Origin: Sympetrum striolatum
Lineage: Eukaryota > Arthropoda > Insecta > Odonata > Libellulidae
NCBI GenBank assembly: GCA_947579665.1
Contig: CANPUZ010000046.1
Location: forward strand, 62,001-126,000
Direction: 5' to 3'
Length of the DNA stretch: 64,000 nucleotides
The notes below the pieces were generated by a model. The model was not told where the DNA came from. It made no database searches and saw only the letters and a list, made by a program, of their open reading frames with translations. Below are positions 11,650-22,532 of the stretch, piece by piece (within the stretch, counting starts at the first letter, position 1; each line of letters opens with the position of its first letter). A program made the translations under genes and the position numbers.

Positions 11650-12170
11650 GGGATCAAAAGTCTAAGCATGTTCAACAAGTGCCAACGACTTGAAATTTTT
11701 ACGACATATTGGCCATAACGTGTAACCTCCAGGAAAAAGCAATGCAATCAGAAGTTGATCCGATTTTTAGGAATTATTTTGAAACCTTTGCCAATAATAT
11801 AGAAACTTCAAATTCGGCATATAGATAGAAATCATAAATAACTTTCAGAAACATTTTTTAGATTTCCAAGATCGTCCTTGGTTCGAATCCAGAGAGCCAT
11901 TTAAATTCGTGAAAATTAGAACGTCTTTTGAGGCAGTTGTAGCCCATATTTCTGCTTGAATTTTCACACATAGTTAGAGATGGTGTTTTTCTATTATGCT
12001 GCATAGTAAGTTCTCAGTAAAGATCCGGGTTCGATGCCAGACGATGGAATTTAGGCAAATTTTAAGAAAAATTTGAATCCATTTTTTTCTTTTGATGGCC
12101 GTCCGGATATGATGCCGACATGAAAATAGTGTTGTCGATTTGCTTGCAGTATGCAAGCAACATTTTACTC

Positions 12171-12172
<2 letters not shown>
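11650..12172 (+). repeat. B-box repeat unit, tandem copy lacking monomers 1-4
   Basis: The tail of the first unit (ACTCGTATATATA near 11590) is followed by a new head (TATTGGCCATAACGTGTAAC near 11710). That head is joined directly to the end of monomer 4 (TTGATCCGATTTTTAGG near 11757). Only monomers 5 and 6 remain, with B boxes at 11880-11890 and 12028-12038, spaced 148 bp as in the full unit. The end GCAGTATGCAAGCAACATTT is at about 12145-12165. This head-to-tail arrangement shows that the unit can occur in tandem and lose internal monomers. Confidence 0.8.

Positions 12173-12252
<80 letters not shown>
12173..12252. repeat. (TA)n microsatellite
   Basis: About 80 bp of nearly pure TA repeats directly follow the end of the B-box unit and lead into the palindrome. 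Open frames here are artefacts of the dinucleotide repeat. A second short TA tract lies near 12512-12536. Confidence 0.95.
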
Positions 12253-12253
<1 letters not shown>

Positions 12254-12308
12254 TAATAAATAGGAAATAAAATAACTGTCTGCGTCCACAATTTTATTTT
12301 TTAAAAAA

Positions 12309-12343
12309 TACGACCGGTTTCGGGTTCAACCCATCATCAGGTA
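12309..12343 (-). ncRNA. Hammerhead ribozyme-like motif, minus strand
   Basis: Mirror copy of the plus-strand motif in the left arm: CTGATGA is read on the minus strand at 12340-12334, with the same stem II, GAAA and GGTC words. The two motifs face away from each other around the 10-bp spacer. A transcript through the whole palindrome would fold on itself rather than into a ribozyme, so each motif could act only from its own strand or from a single arm. Confidence 0.72.
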
Positions 12344-12385
12344 ACCAGAAGACAATAATCACAGAGTATATTATTGTCTTCTGGT

Positions 12386-12420
12386 TACCTGATGATGGGT
12401 TGAACCCGAAACCGGTCGTA
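12386..12420 (+). ncRNA. Hammerhead ribozyme-like motif, plus strand
   Basis: The strand reads TAC, CTGATGA (12389-12395), a stem II hairpin TGGGTTGAACCC, then GAAA (12408-12411), CCGG and TC, followed by GTA. This is the hammerhead core order CUGAUGA - stem II - GAAA - short stem III - UH cleavage site, with C12417 at the expected cleavage position. Stem I would start with the pairing TAC/GTA. The very short stem III (ACC/GGU) resembles the dimer-active hammerheads of Penelope-like elements. Activity is inferred. Confidence 0.75.
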
Positions 12421-12476
12421 TTTTTTAAAAAATAAAATTGTGGACGCAGACAGTTATTTTATTTCCTATTTATTAT

Positions 12477-14100
12477 GGAAAAGTTCCACCAAATATCGCC
12501 AGAAAGCATCAACTATATATATATATATATATATATCTTTCGATTAGTAATGGGATGAGAAATACAAAAAATGATAAATTTTACTTTACCTTTGAAATAA
12601 TTATTTGATGAATTGATCCGACGCAAAACTATTCAAGAAGCGCTTGGGGCCGAATGAAATTCGGAGACTAATTTAAGATTCGAATGAATCATTTACTGAG
12701 GCAAGAAAATATAATCGAGATTAGATTAGTAGATTGCAGGACAGTTAAGGGGTGACAGATGATGAGAAAAGGTATCCGTTCATGGATAACTTTCGAGGAA
12801 TAACGACAGGATCAGGGAGGAGTGGGAAGAGAAGTTGGTATAAAAATAGAATCACCAATCTATTAAAAGAATGCACAACAAAGAATGGCAGCTAAATGAA
12901 ACCCAACGGTCAGGAAAACAAAGAAGTTTATCTTAGAAAATGGAAGAAAAATAAAACATAAGCAAGAAGATGGGTTCAAAATTTTTAATCAAGCGGATTC
13001 ATCACGAATCGACAAATATCCGAATCTTCCGAAATATTTCAATACAGAATGACTGAAAATCATAAAAGAACAGTAAAAACGTAGATAATTGGAAATGTCA
13101 GAAACGGAATGGAACGTTTTCATTTTTTTTTTCTTTTTTATAGAAACATTGGTCATTGGTTAATTGCGGATTTTAATTCGGAAAATAATGATCAACATTT
13201 TTATTATGGCATTTACAATTAAACCCGGCTCACCATTCTCCATTGCGGATTCAGTACGATAGGATAATGCTCCTTCTCTGTAATCTCCTTAAACTCATGT
13301 AGATATGAAATTAGCATCACAGTGATGTTTAGTAAAACTTCGAGATGTGCGGGACATGTAAAAGGCAGCAAACATCATGGCTCTGTTATACTTCCTTTGA
13401 AATCGTCCTACATATTTCGTAACTCAGAATTGCTGACATATGCCGGTCAAAAACTCCCCATAAGTAACAATGTGAAAAGTACAACCAAAGAGCTATCTGG
13501 AGCTCACATATGATACGTAGATTCTACTCCAACGGTAGGGCACACGTTTGCATGCCAACCCAGCGAATTAATACTTTAAAGTAATTGATCTAATACCACA
13601 CAAGTTTTTGGAAAGTGTCCATATCAAAATATCGGCCAAGTAGAAATGAGAACTAAGTGAAATATGGTAAATATTAAAAAAAAAAATATTATTATTTTTC
13701 GGACTGCTAGTATATTGTAAGGTCTATAATGTATAGATCCTTCATATACAATAAAATTATGGTCCATTAGTAAAAGAAAAAAAAAATGGTAAAACTTAAT
13801 TTTGAATTTTCGCGCCTAAGGCGGGAGTCTGAATTTTTGAAATATAACAAAGTTTGGTCTAAGTCGATTTTAAACGAGTAAAGGAAGTTTAAAACTGAAT
13901 AAATAGTTAAATAAGTTAATACTAAGGTAAAAGTGATAAATTAGAATAAGATTTTAGGATTAAAATAATAAATAATTTAAAATATTAAAAATTTTGAATT
14001 AAAATCGAACGCAAACGAGCGCGAGTTTTCAAAAGCTGAGAAAGATAGTCATTCATAAAAGTGAAAGTGACTTTATTAAATCGTATAAATAAATAAATAA
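12477..14100. other. No recognised gene or element
   Basis: AT-rich DNA with a short (TA)n tract at 12512-12536 and A/T homopolymer runs near 13670 and 13780. A 63-codon frame at 13322-13513 has no motif I recognise. The stretch 14085-14140 is a run of AATAAATAA words that could be the degraded tail of the minus-strand LINE relic to the right. Confidence 0.5.
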
Positions 14101-14149
14101 TAAATAGAATAAATAATTTAAATAATTTAGAAAAATAAAAAAGGACCAC

Positions 14150-14990
14150 TTTTCGTATTTTCCCTCCGAGAGAGGTAGTGTCCCGCCGTCAGCGCCACAA
14201 GGCAGGCCCTGGGTGTACTAAAAACTTCGACACTCGGACGCGCGAATTCGAGTGAATTTAAAAGTTACGACGTTAGAGCCATACTTGGGCCTTTGTACTT
14301 CAGGTATCCTCTGGGGAGTCCCACATTGTCCTAAATAACTCCGAAGGCACCTGTGGAAGTCGCTCATGGAAGTTCTTGGTGGCTTCTTTTAAGACAGTCT
14401 CCAACGACTTGAGTCCATGCGCCCGATAAATGTCCCTCATTGAAGTCAATTTGGGAAGTATTTTTTTAATGGTCCTTCTCTCATACGCGATTAATTTTTT
14501 AAGCGCTGTGGAGCCGCAGTACTGCTAGGCCGGGTTCGCATATATTAACATTGGTCCGATCATTACGTTATATAATAAAATCTTTATTTTATATTTCTAC
14601 TCTCAAAAAGTCGTCTGAGGCTAAACAAAGCGGCATTAGCTTTCGGATTGTTTTTTCTATGTGGGCTTTCCGCAACAGACGGCTGTCAAAAATTACGCCG
14701 AGGAATCGCTGTTCCTTCTCGTTTGGGATCCCCCAAGCACAAGGACGAGCAGTCGCGATTTTTTTCGCTCCTCGCGAACACCATTCTCGTGCACTTGGTG
14801 GGGTTGACCCTGAGCCTCCACTTAGAGGCCCAGTCGCAAACCCAATCCAAATGCGATTGCAGAATGGCATTCGCGAGGTTGGGATTATTTGATTGTGCAG
14901 TCAAAGTGCTTTCATCGGCATAAAGGTAGATGCTCGTGCTCATGCGGAGGGGAATGTCAGAGGTGAACAAGTTAAAAAATCTGATGTGGC
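14150..14990 (-). pseudogene. jockey-like LINE ORF2 3' fragment
   Basis: Minus-strand reverse-transcriptase remnant. Upstream it reads FTSDIP, then IYLYADESTLTAQS, where the catalytic YADD is altered to YADE (14911-14922). WASKWRLRVNPTKC and RLLRKAHIEKTIRK follow in other frames. Further on come IGPMLIYANPA and TALKKLIAYERRTIKK (about 14560-14440), typical of jockey-group C-termini. Several frames are needed and at least one stop interrupts the C-terminal part. The fragment begins abruptly at about 14985 next to repeat A. The GC-rich stretch 14150-14260 may be its 3' UTR. Confidence 0.72.
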
Positions 14991-15595
14991 CAGCACATGA
15001 CTTTCTCCATATTTAAGATGTAAATATTTATCTACGACAGTAATTTCGAAATCTATATTTCATCTAATCTTGGAAGATGAGTGATTAATTTATATATTAT
15101 TATCTTTGACGTCACAAAATTTATAAATAATGTTTTCCGGGACATGCTCGATGAAAAACGATGAAATTGGCCTTTCGCCCATAGAGCCCAGAGCTCCCAC
15201 AAAGTACATAATCAGCAATTTCCGGTTTATCAGTATTTCACAAATAACTCCTAAACAATCAGTGATACAAAAATATGTTTCATACAAAAGTTATAGTAAA
15301 TTTTATTTCTAAAACATTTATAAATAATAGTATATACCTAAATATCATATTTATGGAGATATTTTGAAAACCGGAAATGAGCTTTGAAGAATGAAGCTCA
15401 ACTTCCGGTTAACGGATTTACTCCAAAAACTAATCAACTCTAACGACACCAACCAAAGTACTATGTATAAAATTTAGCGTTGATACAACAAATGGTTATC
15501 ATGTTAGAGCGCCCACACAGTACATAACAGCTACTTCCGGTTTATCGGTTTTTCACGAATAACTCCTAATCAACCGGTCTCATCCATTATTCAAA
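14985..15595 (+). repeat. Dispersed repeat A, copy 1
   Basis: It starts with AAAAATCTGATGTGGCCAGC and contains GACGTCACAAAAT and AATAACTCCTAAACAATCAG. An imperfect hairpin pairs ACCGGAAATGAGCTT with AAGCTCAACTTCCGGT near 15370-15413. The same blocks occur in reverse at 58855-59370 and, in part, at 50270-50545, 42735-42870 and 23815-23880. I see no coding frame or clear terminal duplication, so the class is unknown; a non-autonomous DNA element is likeliest. Confidence 0.75.
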
Positions 15596-15599
15596 AACG

Positions 15600-16200
15600 C
15601 ATTTGTGGTCTCTATTACGTGTCCAAAGAATTTCGTCTCACTGGTATTTTCGTCCGCGAGTAACATCAGTGTTTGCACTATCCAGTTTTTAATATTATTT
15701 TTCAAGCTGTTCCCTTCTTTTTGAGTCGGTAACGGTGTTTTTGGGACGATTTTAGGGCTTCCTTCAAGACGACTGGGCAGAATTTCCCTCACCCTCCCAA
15801 TTTCGACTTCTACGGGATCGGAGTTTTTAGTTCCGCCGGCCGCCGCCGCTGCATACGTTGGACTTATCCGCGGCGCCACAGGCGGGAAGTTCGCTTCTGG
15901 GTCATTCCATGCCAAGTGGTCTGATTTCAGAGAAGTGCCCCGCTCGACCATCACGGATTTCGATGAAATTTTGTATGGACATTTACACATATCTCTTATA
16001 AACATTTGTAAAGTTTTACTATCGCCGATGGTATACTTGCTGAGATATAGAAGATTGTTTGACCCCGTGTCGCTGCCTTCTTCAACATGACTATGAGTTT
16101 TCAGTAACTTTGAGGCGTTGTATCTCAGAGAATTGTTTTATGAAGTAAACACACTTTGGCTATCTTAAACAACTTTTTGCGCTCTATTAACAAAGTAATA
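15600..16200 (-). other. Unassigned stretch with a 141-codon minus frame
   Basis: A minus frame at 15580-16005 includes an Ala/Pro-rich segment (PTYAAAAAGG) and a more ordinary C-terminal part (NIKNWIVQTLMLLADEN). The composition resembles the middle of a jockey-group ORF1, and a jockey-like ORF2 fragment lies next door, but I see no diagnostic zinc knuckle. The first ~35 residues look non-coding. I do not assign a function. Confidence 0.3.
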
Positions 16201-16422
16201 AAAATAACTGTAAGAGCGACCTCCTTGCAGAAAATTCTGTGCAAAACTGGCCCAAAAAATTGCGGATCGAAAAAAAATTAAAACTTTGGCTTTTTATATT
16301 TCAAGAAGAAATGATATAATCAACGTGAAATTTATCGAATGATAACATATCAATACATAGTTTATAAATATAAAATTTCATATTCCTAGTACTTTCCATT
16401 ATTTTAAAAATTGAGTCAACAT

Positions 16423-16780
16423 TTGACAATTTTTGTAAAAAAGCCAAAAATAGGCTATTTTTACCCCGCTTTTACCAAAAAAGACCCTCTGGAATTTCTT
16501 TTGAAAAATTTTTATTAAATAGAGAATGATTTAAACCCTCTAAAAAAGTATACCTAGTTTTTCATCTCGAGCATATAAGGCCCTAGAAATAGGGACAACT
16601 ATGAGGATGACATTTGTAAAAACGGCAAAAATAGGTAATTTTCTGCCCGCTCTTAGAAAAGAAAGACCTTTTCGATACTCTTGTAAATAATTTTTATTTG
16701 AAAGAGCATGTTTCAAACCTCTTAAAAAAGTACACTTGGTTTTTCATCGCGAGCACGTACAGCCCTAAAAAAAATAACAA
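16423..16780. repeat. Diverged tandem duplication, ~181-bp unit
   Basis: Two adjacent copies share the words CAAAAATAGG, AAAGACC, TTTTTATT, CTCTTAAAAAAGTA-type runs, TAGTTTTTCATC / TGGTTTTTCATC and GAGCA followed by GCCCTA. CAAAAATAGG occurs at about 16445 and 16626. The rest of 16200-17100 has no recognised gene. A GA microsatellite lies at 17055-17067. Confidence 0.6.
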
Positions 16781-17999
16781 AGTTGAGAACGTTGCTATGG
16801 TGGCGCCACACGTCTTCTGTTGTTTATCGTCCTGGTTATTTTATGTAGACATTTTTAGTAGTTTATATTATGTAGACATTTAGTAAATGAGTCATTTTGG
16901 ATGACATGGGTTTTCGCCTATATCATTCTGCAAACGAAAACCAGCCTAGATGAAATTCGACGGCGCATCGAAAGAAACGAAGATACGAAAAGAGAACACA
17001 TTACGCCGAAGGAGACATGATTAGGTATAGCGGCGAAGAGGTCAACTCAACATAGAGAGAGAGAGATGAGGAAAAATTGTTCGAAATAGTTCTGTTCGAT
17101 GTAGGGATGCCACATCGTCTAAAAAACATCGAGTGGTCGATGTATCGATGTTTATAAAAGTACTCACCACTCACTCATTAAACATCGATGTATCGAGTGT
17201 TTTTCTTTTAAGATGGGTTGTACGAAATTCCAGCAAGTTAGGATTGACGACATTATTTTATTAATTAAGAAGAGGTTGGAAAGAATGGAATCGGAATTCT
17301 GGGCATGGTAAAATTAACGTTTTGGATTAATTCTATATCTCCCTTGATACTGAAGATATCTAGACAAAACTTCCGACATGTTGTAGATAAAGAACAATCC
17401 GAAATGAAAATTTTACCCTGGGCATTTCCAAAGCAAGGGAATGGTGACTTTATGAGCGAAGAATATAGAATAATACATATTGGTGGAAAAAGAGGAAGAA
17501 ATGGGGTGACTATCAAACTCAAGTACTCACAAGTTTTTGGGCTCGAATAAAGTTACTTTGAGTGAAATATAATTGATTACATTTCAGTGTCAATTTCTTT
17601 TCAAAGAAATAGTTGAACACAATTACAAGTAAGTTACTTACATAATTTACCAAGAGCTTTGGAATGAAATAATCAGCTTTCCAATTTACATTTTTCTTGT
17701 CACGTGAACAGCTTAATTTTAATAACCGTTCTTTAAATTTTCATTTCAACCTAACCTTTGAATTTGTTGATGAAATACTTCGGAACAAATTTTTCCTACC
17801 ATTTGATAGTATCTTTATCAATCTAAAATATGACCCTTATATAATTCCCATACTTTTTAAGGCACTTCCTCATCACTAGGCTTTAGAATAAAATATAAAG
17901 TAATGTTTTTGAAATAATGGTGACAATTAATTTTCTCTTAATAATATAATATTAATCATTTAAACGGAGTCTTAATATACATCTTCTTGCAAAGCAAGA

Positions 18000-18770
18000 A
18001 GTTCCTATCATTTCGATAAGTGCATGAAAAACTACCCCAATGTGTTTTATATGGGAGATATATTTACCAACTGGCATCGAACCCGGGTCTTTCTGGCAAT
18101 ACATCCTATGCAGCACAATAGAAGATCACCATTTCTAACTATGTGTGAAAATTAAGCAGAAATATAGGCTGTAACTGCTTGAAAAGACGTCCTACTTTTC
18201 CCTTATATTCCTTATGTGAGAAATTTTAATGTGCTCTGGCATCGAACCCAGGAAATGTACGATCTTATCTAAATGTTTTTCTTAAACCGATTCTAATATA
18301 CATCTTGCAGCGAAGCGAGAACTTCCTATCGTTTCGATAAGTGCATCAAAAATATAAAGAAATACTACCTCAATCTATTTTAAAGGGCAGATTTTTGCAT
18401 TGTTTTAGCATCGAACCCAGGATATTTTCTGTAATGATCATTCATGTTTTCGATAGATCATGACCATATATATATGCTCCTTGAGTTTCGATTCTCTACC
18501 AATCCGGGAAGTATTTCTTTTAATCCCGAAAATCAAAGCAATGCCTTTAAAGGGGAAAAATCGGGACTTTGGGGCCCTCTGGAATCGAACCCATGAGGTT
18601 CAAAATCGCAATTTTTCTGGCGGTTTCACGCTATGGCCAATAGGTTGTAAAAATTTCTAGTCATTGACGCAAATGGTTTAGCCTGTGAATTTGTATCCTC
18701 TCTATATAAATGGATACATGAAAGTATCCGGAGAAGCATCTTCATATATAATAGATAGATAAATGAAACA
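18000..18770 (-). repeat. B-box repeat unit, minus strand, partial
   Basis: The complement of the B-box motif occurs at about 18066 (ATCGAACCCGGG), 18240, 18412 and 18573 (ATCGAACCCATGAGG). The unit head follows at 18612-18700 (GGTTTAGCCTGTGAATTTG), then TCCGGAGAAGC near 18727. The order is the reverse of the plus-strand copies, so this is the same unit inverted, with some monomers lost. It lies inside the hAT element. Confidence 0.75.
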
Positions 18771-19170
18771 TGAACAATCGAATTTTATAGCATTTAAGGT
18801 TATTTTCACTCATAGCATAGTTTTCAAATAGATAGGAATGTTGATGTATTAAAATTTGTATCTTACAAACTTGAAAGCTTCGGCAACGATTGAAATGATC
18901 GACAAATGAACACATAATACGAATTAGGAAATGAATTATAAGTGTTGTACGTGTTGTATATCGTACAGGCGTAAAATGAATCGCTGTGTGCGTATCACTC
19001 CACCGATGGAGCGATGGTAGTAAACGTAGGAAAACATTTGTCACCCTGTTTTTACCTTTACTTGTTTCCCTACACACGAATGATTGATGGCATACGTGGG
19101 GAAAGTTCATTTGTATTCTTAAAAAGGCTTGTGATACTCATAAGCAATGCATTTATTGGTCAACCAAAAA

Positions 19171-19600
19171 CATTCGTTGCTACCCGCTCCTCTTCTAAAA
19201 CATCGGTGCGATTTTGAGTGTTTTGAAAAACATTCGTTCCTACCCGCTCCTATTCTAAAACATCGGTGTGATGTTGAGTGTTTTAAAAAACATTCCTTAC
19301 TACCCGCTCCTCTTCTAAAACATCGGTGCGATGTTGAGTGTTTTGAAAACATTCGTTACTCCCCGCTCCTCTTCTAAAACATCGGTGCGATGTTGAGTGT
19401 TTTGATAACATTCGTTACTCCCCGCTCTTCTTCTAAAACATCGGTGCGATGTTGAGTGTTTTGATAACATTCGTTACTTCCCAATCCTCTTCTAACATCG
19501 GTGCGATGTTGAGTGTTTTGATAACATTAGTTACTCCCCGCTCCTCTTCTAAAACATCGGTGCGATGTAGAGTGTTTTGAAAACATCGAGTCGATAGCGG
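19171..19600. repeat. 60-bp tandem array inside the hAT element
   Basis: About seven copies of a 60-bp unit containing CTAAAACATCGGTGCGATGT, TGAGTGTTTTG and CATTCGTTACTACCCGCTCC. The period is exactly 60 at 19201, 19261 and 19321, then drifts by one or two bases. The AAAACATCG core resembles the subterminal words of the hAT ends, so the array probably expanded from an end. Open frames through it on both strands are by-products. Confidence 0.9.
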
Positions 19601-19614
19601 AGCTCTAGCGGAGC

Positions 19615-20965
19615 GAGAACTTCCTATCATTTTGATAAGTGCATCAAAAAAATAATGAAAAACTATTCCTATGTTTTTTAAATACAAAATTTTTGTATCG
19701 TCCTAGCATCGAACCCAGGAGGTTCTCATTAGAAGTCATTCATGTTTTCGATAGATCATGACCATATCTGTAAGCTCCTTGAATTTTGATTTTCTACCTA
19801 TCCGGGAAGTATTATTTAAAAATTTTCGAAAATCCCCACCATGTATCTTTATGGAGAAAATTGTGACTTTGCGGCCTTCTGGAATCGAACCCATGACACT
19901 GAGGTTCAAAGTCGGCTTTTTTTCTGGAGGTTACACGTTATGGCCACTACGCCGTAAAAATTTCAAGTCAGTGGCACATGGTTAGAAATTTGATCCCCTA
20001 TGAATGTGTGTATATATGAATGTATAGGTACGAGTAAAAGATACTTACATACTGCAAGCATATAAAATGTATTTCTAATCTTTATTCACATTGCAAGTTT
20101 TGAGTTTCAATGTCATTGGGAAGAGGTATAAAAAATTTAAAAATCATAGTAATTTCTAATTTTTGGAGACGCCTGGCGTCGAACCTAGGACCTATTAGCG
20201 GATGCAAATGGGCTACTATAACCTGTTAGGAATGCTAAGTTTGAAGCCCATCTCATACCGGGAAGGTCCTGAAATAAGACTCCATTATCCCCATCTGAAA
20301 TGCATAGGGCAATGTAAATGGCTTTCTGGGATCGAACCAAGGACGATCAAGGAATGCTAAAACACGTATTTGAAATGAATCTATGATATTTATTTACATG
20401 CCTAGTTTTAAGTTTCTATATTATCAGGAAGAGCTTCAAAAAATTCTTAAACATCCTAACAATTATTAATTTTAGAGGCCCCTAGTGTCGAACCCAGGAC
20501 TTATTGGTAGCTGTGAACAGACCTTAAGACTTTTTAAGACTTGATTTTATTTATTGCAAAGTTTGAAGTCGATATCATGCCGGGAAGTACCTAAAATGTG
20601 TTCCTGTTATCTCCATAAGAAATGCATTGAGGAATGTAAATAAATGAATCGAACCAAGGACAATCAGCGAAATGTTCAACAACGTACATAAACGATATTT
20701 ACGATCTCTATCTACATGCCGAGTTTCAAGTTTCCATCTTATCGGGAAGTGATTCAAAAAAATCTCAATGTAAATTAAATGGGAGAATATTTGCCCTGAC
20801 CTAGCGTCGAACCAAGGATAATCTTCGATGATGTCTTAATAGTTTTCATCGGATACGCACGGCCTCCAGCGATACCTCGAATTTCAACACTCTACTTTAC
20901 CGGAAAGTGCCTCAAAAGAATTTTCGAAAATCCCCGCAATGTATCTTTATGGAGAAAATCTAAAT
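19615..20965 (-). repeat. B-box repeat units, minus strand, tandem
   Basis: Minus-strand B-box complements occur near 19705, 19882, 20178, 20332, 20492, 20643 and 20804. The head at about 19915-19980 (GGTTACACGTTATGGCCA) is followed within ~60 bp by the tail of a second unit (ACGAGTAAAAGATAC near 20030, then ATACTGCAAGC). This is the same head-to-tail junction seen at 11590-11720 on the plus strand. Two units are therefore present, the first truncated. Confidence 0.78.
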
Positions 20966-20974
20966 CTAAAAATC

Positions 20975-21265
20975 TCTTCCAAAACATTGGTGCGATGTTG
21001 AGTGTTTTGAAAAACATTCGTTACTACCCGCTCCTCTTCTAAAACATCGGTGCGATGTTGAGTGTTTTGAAAAACATTCGTTGCTACCCGCTCCTATTCT
21101 AAAACATCGGTGCGATTTTGAGTGTTTTGAAAAACATTCGTTCCTACCCGCTCCTATTCTAAAACATCGGTGCGATTTTGAGTGTTTTGAAAAAGATTTG
21201 TTACTACCTGCTCCTCTTCTAAAACATCGGGTCGATTTTGAGTGTTTTGAAAAACATCGAGTCGA
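20975..21265. repeat. 60-bp tandem array, right part of the hAT element
   Basis: About five more copies of the 60-bp unit found at 19171-19600, with TCGATTTTGAGTG variants, running into the right inverted end. Finding the array on both sides of the B-box block suggests the block sits within a pre-existing array or that the array was duplicated. Confidence 0.88.
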
Positions 21266-21367
21266 TGTTCCACTCATTTTCGTACCACTCGATGTTTCCG
21301 ATGTATCGGCAAAAAAACATCGAGTAGTCCGATACATCGATGTCGATGTGGCATCCCTAGTTCGATG

Positions 21368-21746
21368 ATAATGCCAAATAACGGTCTCAGGAGTCTAAAT
21401 TAATCTATAGGCTTGCCCTCCCGACGAACAAGCTCAATCCTCTGACCTCGAGATTCTCTCGATATAACTTCTTCGGTGTATGGAAGCCCTAGTCGATTCT
21501 TATAATATCCGTACAAGAACGCTACGATGTAGACGAGCTACGGCGTAGCTGACTTCAGGGTGCAAACACAACGCCATCTGTGAAACTTATGCAACAAGAA
21601 TCCCTCCCACCCCCACCTTATGGAGAGTCGCCCGGTTGGTCCTGACAACTACTTCCCAGTATCGCTCTTTTGTTTTCTCACGAAGATCATAGAAGGATAT
21701 AACTGGGATAACAATATCAGTTATCTTCTCCTCGAAATCGGTAGTG
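21368..21746. other. Unique-looking flank between two hAT ends
   Basis: No gene or repeat is recognised here. Together with 16920-17093 it is the target DNA of the 17102-21359 element. Confidence 0.4.
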
Positions 21747-21860
21747 TAGGGATCGTCTGAAAAACATCGAGTGGCCGATGTATCGATATTTATAAAAGTA
21801 CTCACCACTCACTCATCCTAAAAAAACATCGATGTATCGAGTGTTTTTCTTTCATCATCA
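21747..21860. mobile_element. Second hAT left end, damaged
   Basis: The sequence TAGGGATCGTCTGAAAAACATCGAGTGG resembles the left end at 17102 but lacks the GCCACAT bases after TAGGGAT. The following ~90 bp (TTTATAAAAGTACTCACCAC and ATCGATGTATCGAGTGTTTT) match 17150-17215. I cannot find its right end. The MITE at 21919 and a B-box fragment at 22925 lie downstream and may be inside it. Confidence 0.7.
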
Positions 21861-21918
21861 TCATAATTAAACTGCCATTTTAGTATACATTAGGAATCGC
21901 CTTATCGATCCGAATTAA

Positions 21919-22532
21919 GAGAAGATATACTGTTTCGCGGGGAATGTAACCCAAAATACATCGAAAACAAGAAAATGACCACATAAATTTCAATATTTAA
22001 CCATGTTTTTATTAAAAATCGAGAGAAACTATGCAAATTTAGTCTATATAGATATTATATATTTTCACTTTAAATGCGTAGCAGTAAAAACAAAAAACGT
22101 CGAAGATTCTAAAACAATCGAAAATAATTCGTTTTCTGTGGCCATTCTTGCTAAAAACCGAGAAAACATATTCAAATTAAGACTGGTTTAAATACTTTTG
22201 TCGCAACCTATCTAAATCACTATATCAATATTTGAGTATACTATGGTAAAGAAGGATGTTTTTCCGAATGTTTTCGGGTTATCGATGTATTTTTGAGATT
22301 TCTACTCCGCATAAGCTTTAAAATGAGTCAAAACTTGTGTAATTAATCTCATTTTTTAGCAAGTTACGGCCAAAGAAACTGTATAGGGTACATAAAAAAT
22401 CTATATAGTCAAAAATTGTATATTTCATCTCGATTTCTATTAAAACGTGGTCAGAAACTAAAATATTTTTAATAATTTTCTGGTTTTCGATATTTCTTGG
22501 GTTACCTTCCCCGCGAAACTGTATACCTTCTC
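21919..22532. mobile_element. Foldback MITE, ~614 bp
   Basis: The left arm (GAGAAGATATACTGTTTCGC, GGGGAA, GTAACCCA) is inverted at the right end (TGGGTTACCTTCCCCGCGAA, ACTGTATACCTTCTC). Arms of about 65 bp match well and weaker pairing continues inward (AAAATCGAGA words on both sides). TTAA precedes the left end, but I see no matching TTAA on the right, so the superfamily is open. No open frame of note lies inside. Confidence 0.72.

Larger units (their letters stand above)
12253..12476. repeat. Perfect 224-bp palindrome (107-bp arms, 10-bp spacer)
   Basis: The left arm 12253-12359 is, base for base as I read it, the reverse complement of the right arm 12370-12476. The spacer at 12360-12369 is CACAGAGTAT. 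Each arm contains a hammerhead-type core followed by an A/T run and GTGGACGCAGACAGTT. Hammerhead motifs of this short-stem-III kind are known from terminal repeats of Penelope-like elements and from small retrozymes, so the arms probably derive from such an element joined head to head. A recent inversion-duplication or an assembly artefact would both explain the perfect identity. Confidence 0.93.
17102..21359. mobile_element. hAT-type non-autonomous transposon, 4.26 kb, perfect 8-bp duplication
   Basis: The left end reads TAGGGATGCCACATCG at 17102 and its exact complement ends at 21359. Inside, both ends carry AACATCGAGT and GATGTATCG words. The 8-bp duplication GTTCGATG is at 17094-17101 and 21360-21367. 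Eight-bp duplications and short inverted ends of this kind are characteristic of hAT transposons. The interior holds two 60-bp arrays whose repeats resemble the termini, and two minus-strand B-box repeat blocks. I find no transposase, so movement would have depended on a related autonomous element. 17220-17990 is unassigned. Confidence 0.9.

Noticed and set aside
11974..12291. Frames of Ile-Tyr repeats
   Set aside because: Translation of the (TA)n microsatellite and flanking B-box repeat only.
19171..21265. CRISPR-like array
   Set aside because: The repeats are contiguous 60-bp units without unique spacers, and the window is eukaryotic.
19119..21368. Frames of Cys/His/Ser-rich repeats resembling a zinc-finger array
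   Set aside because: They are read-through of the 60-bp array on either strand. The Cys/His spacing comes from the repeat and does not match a known finger.
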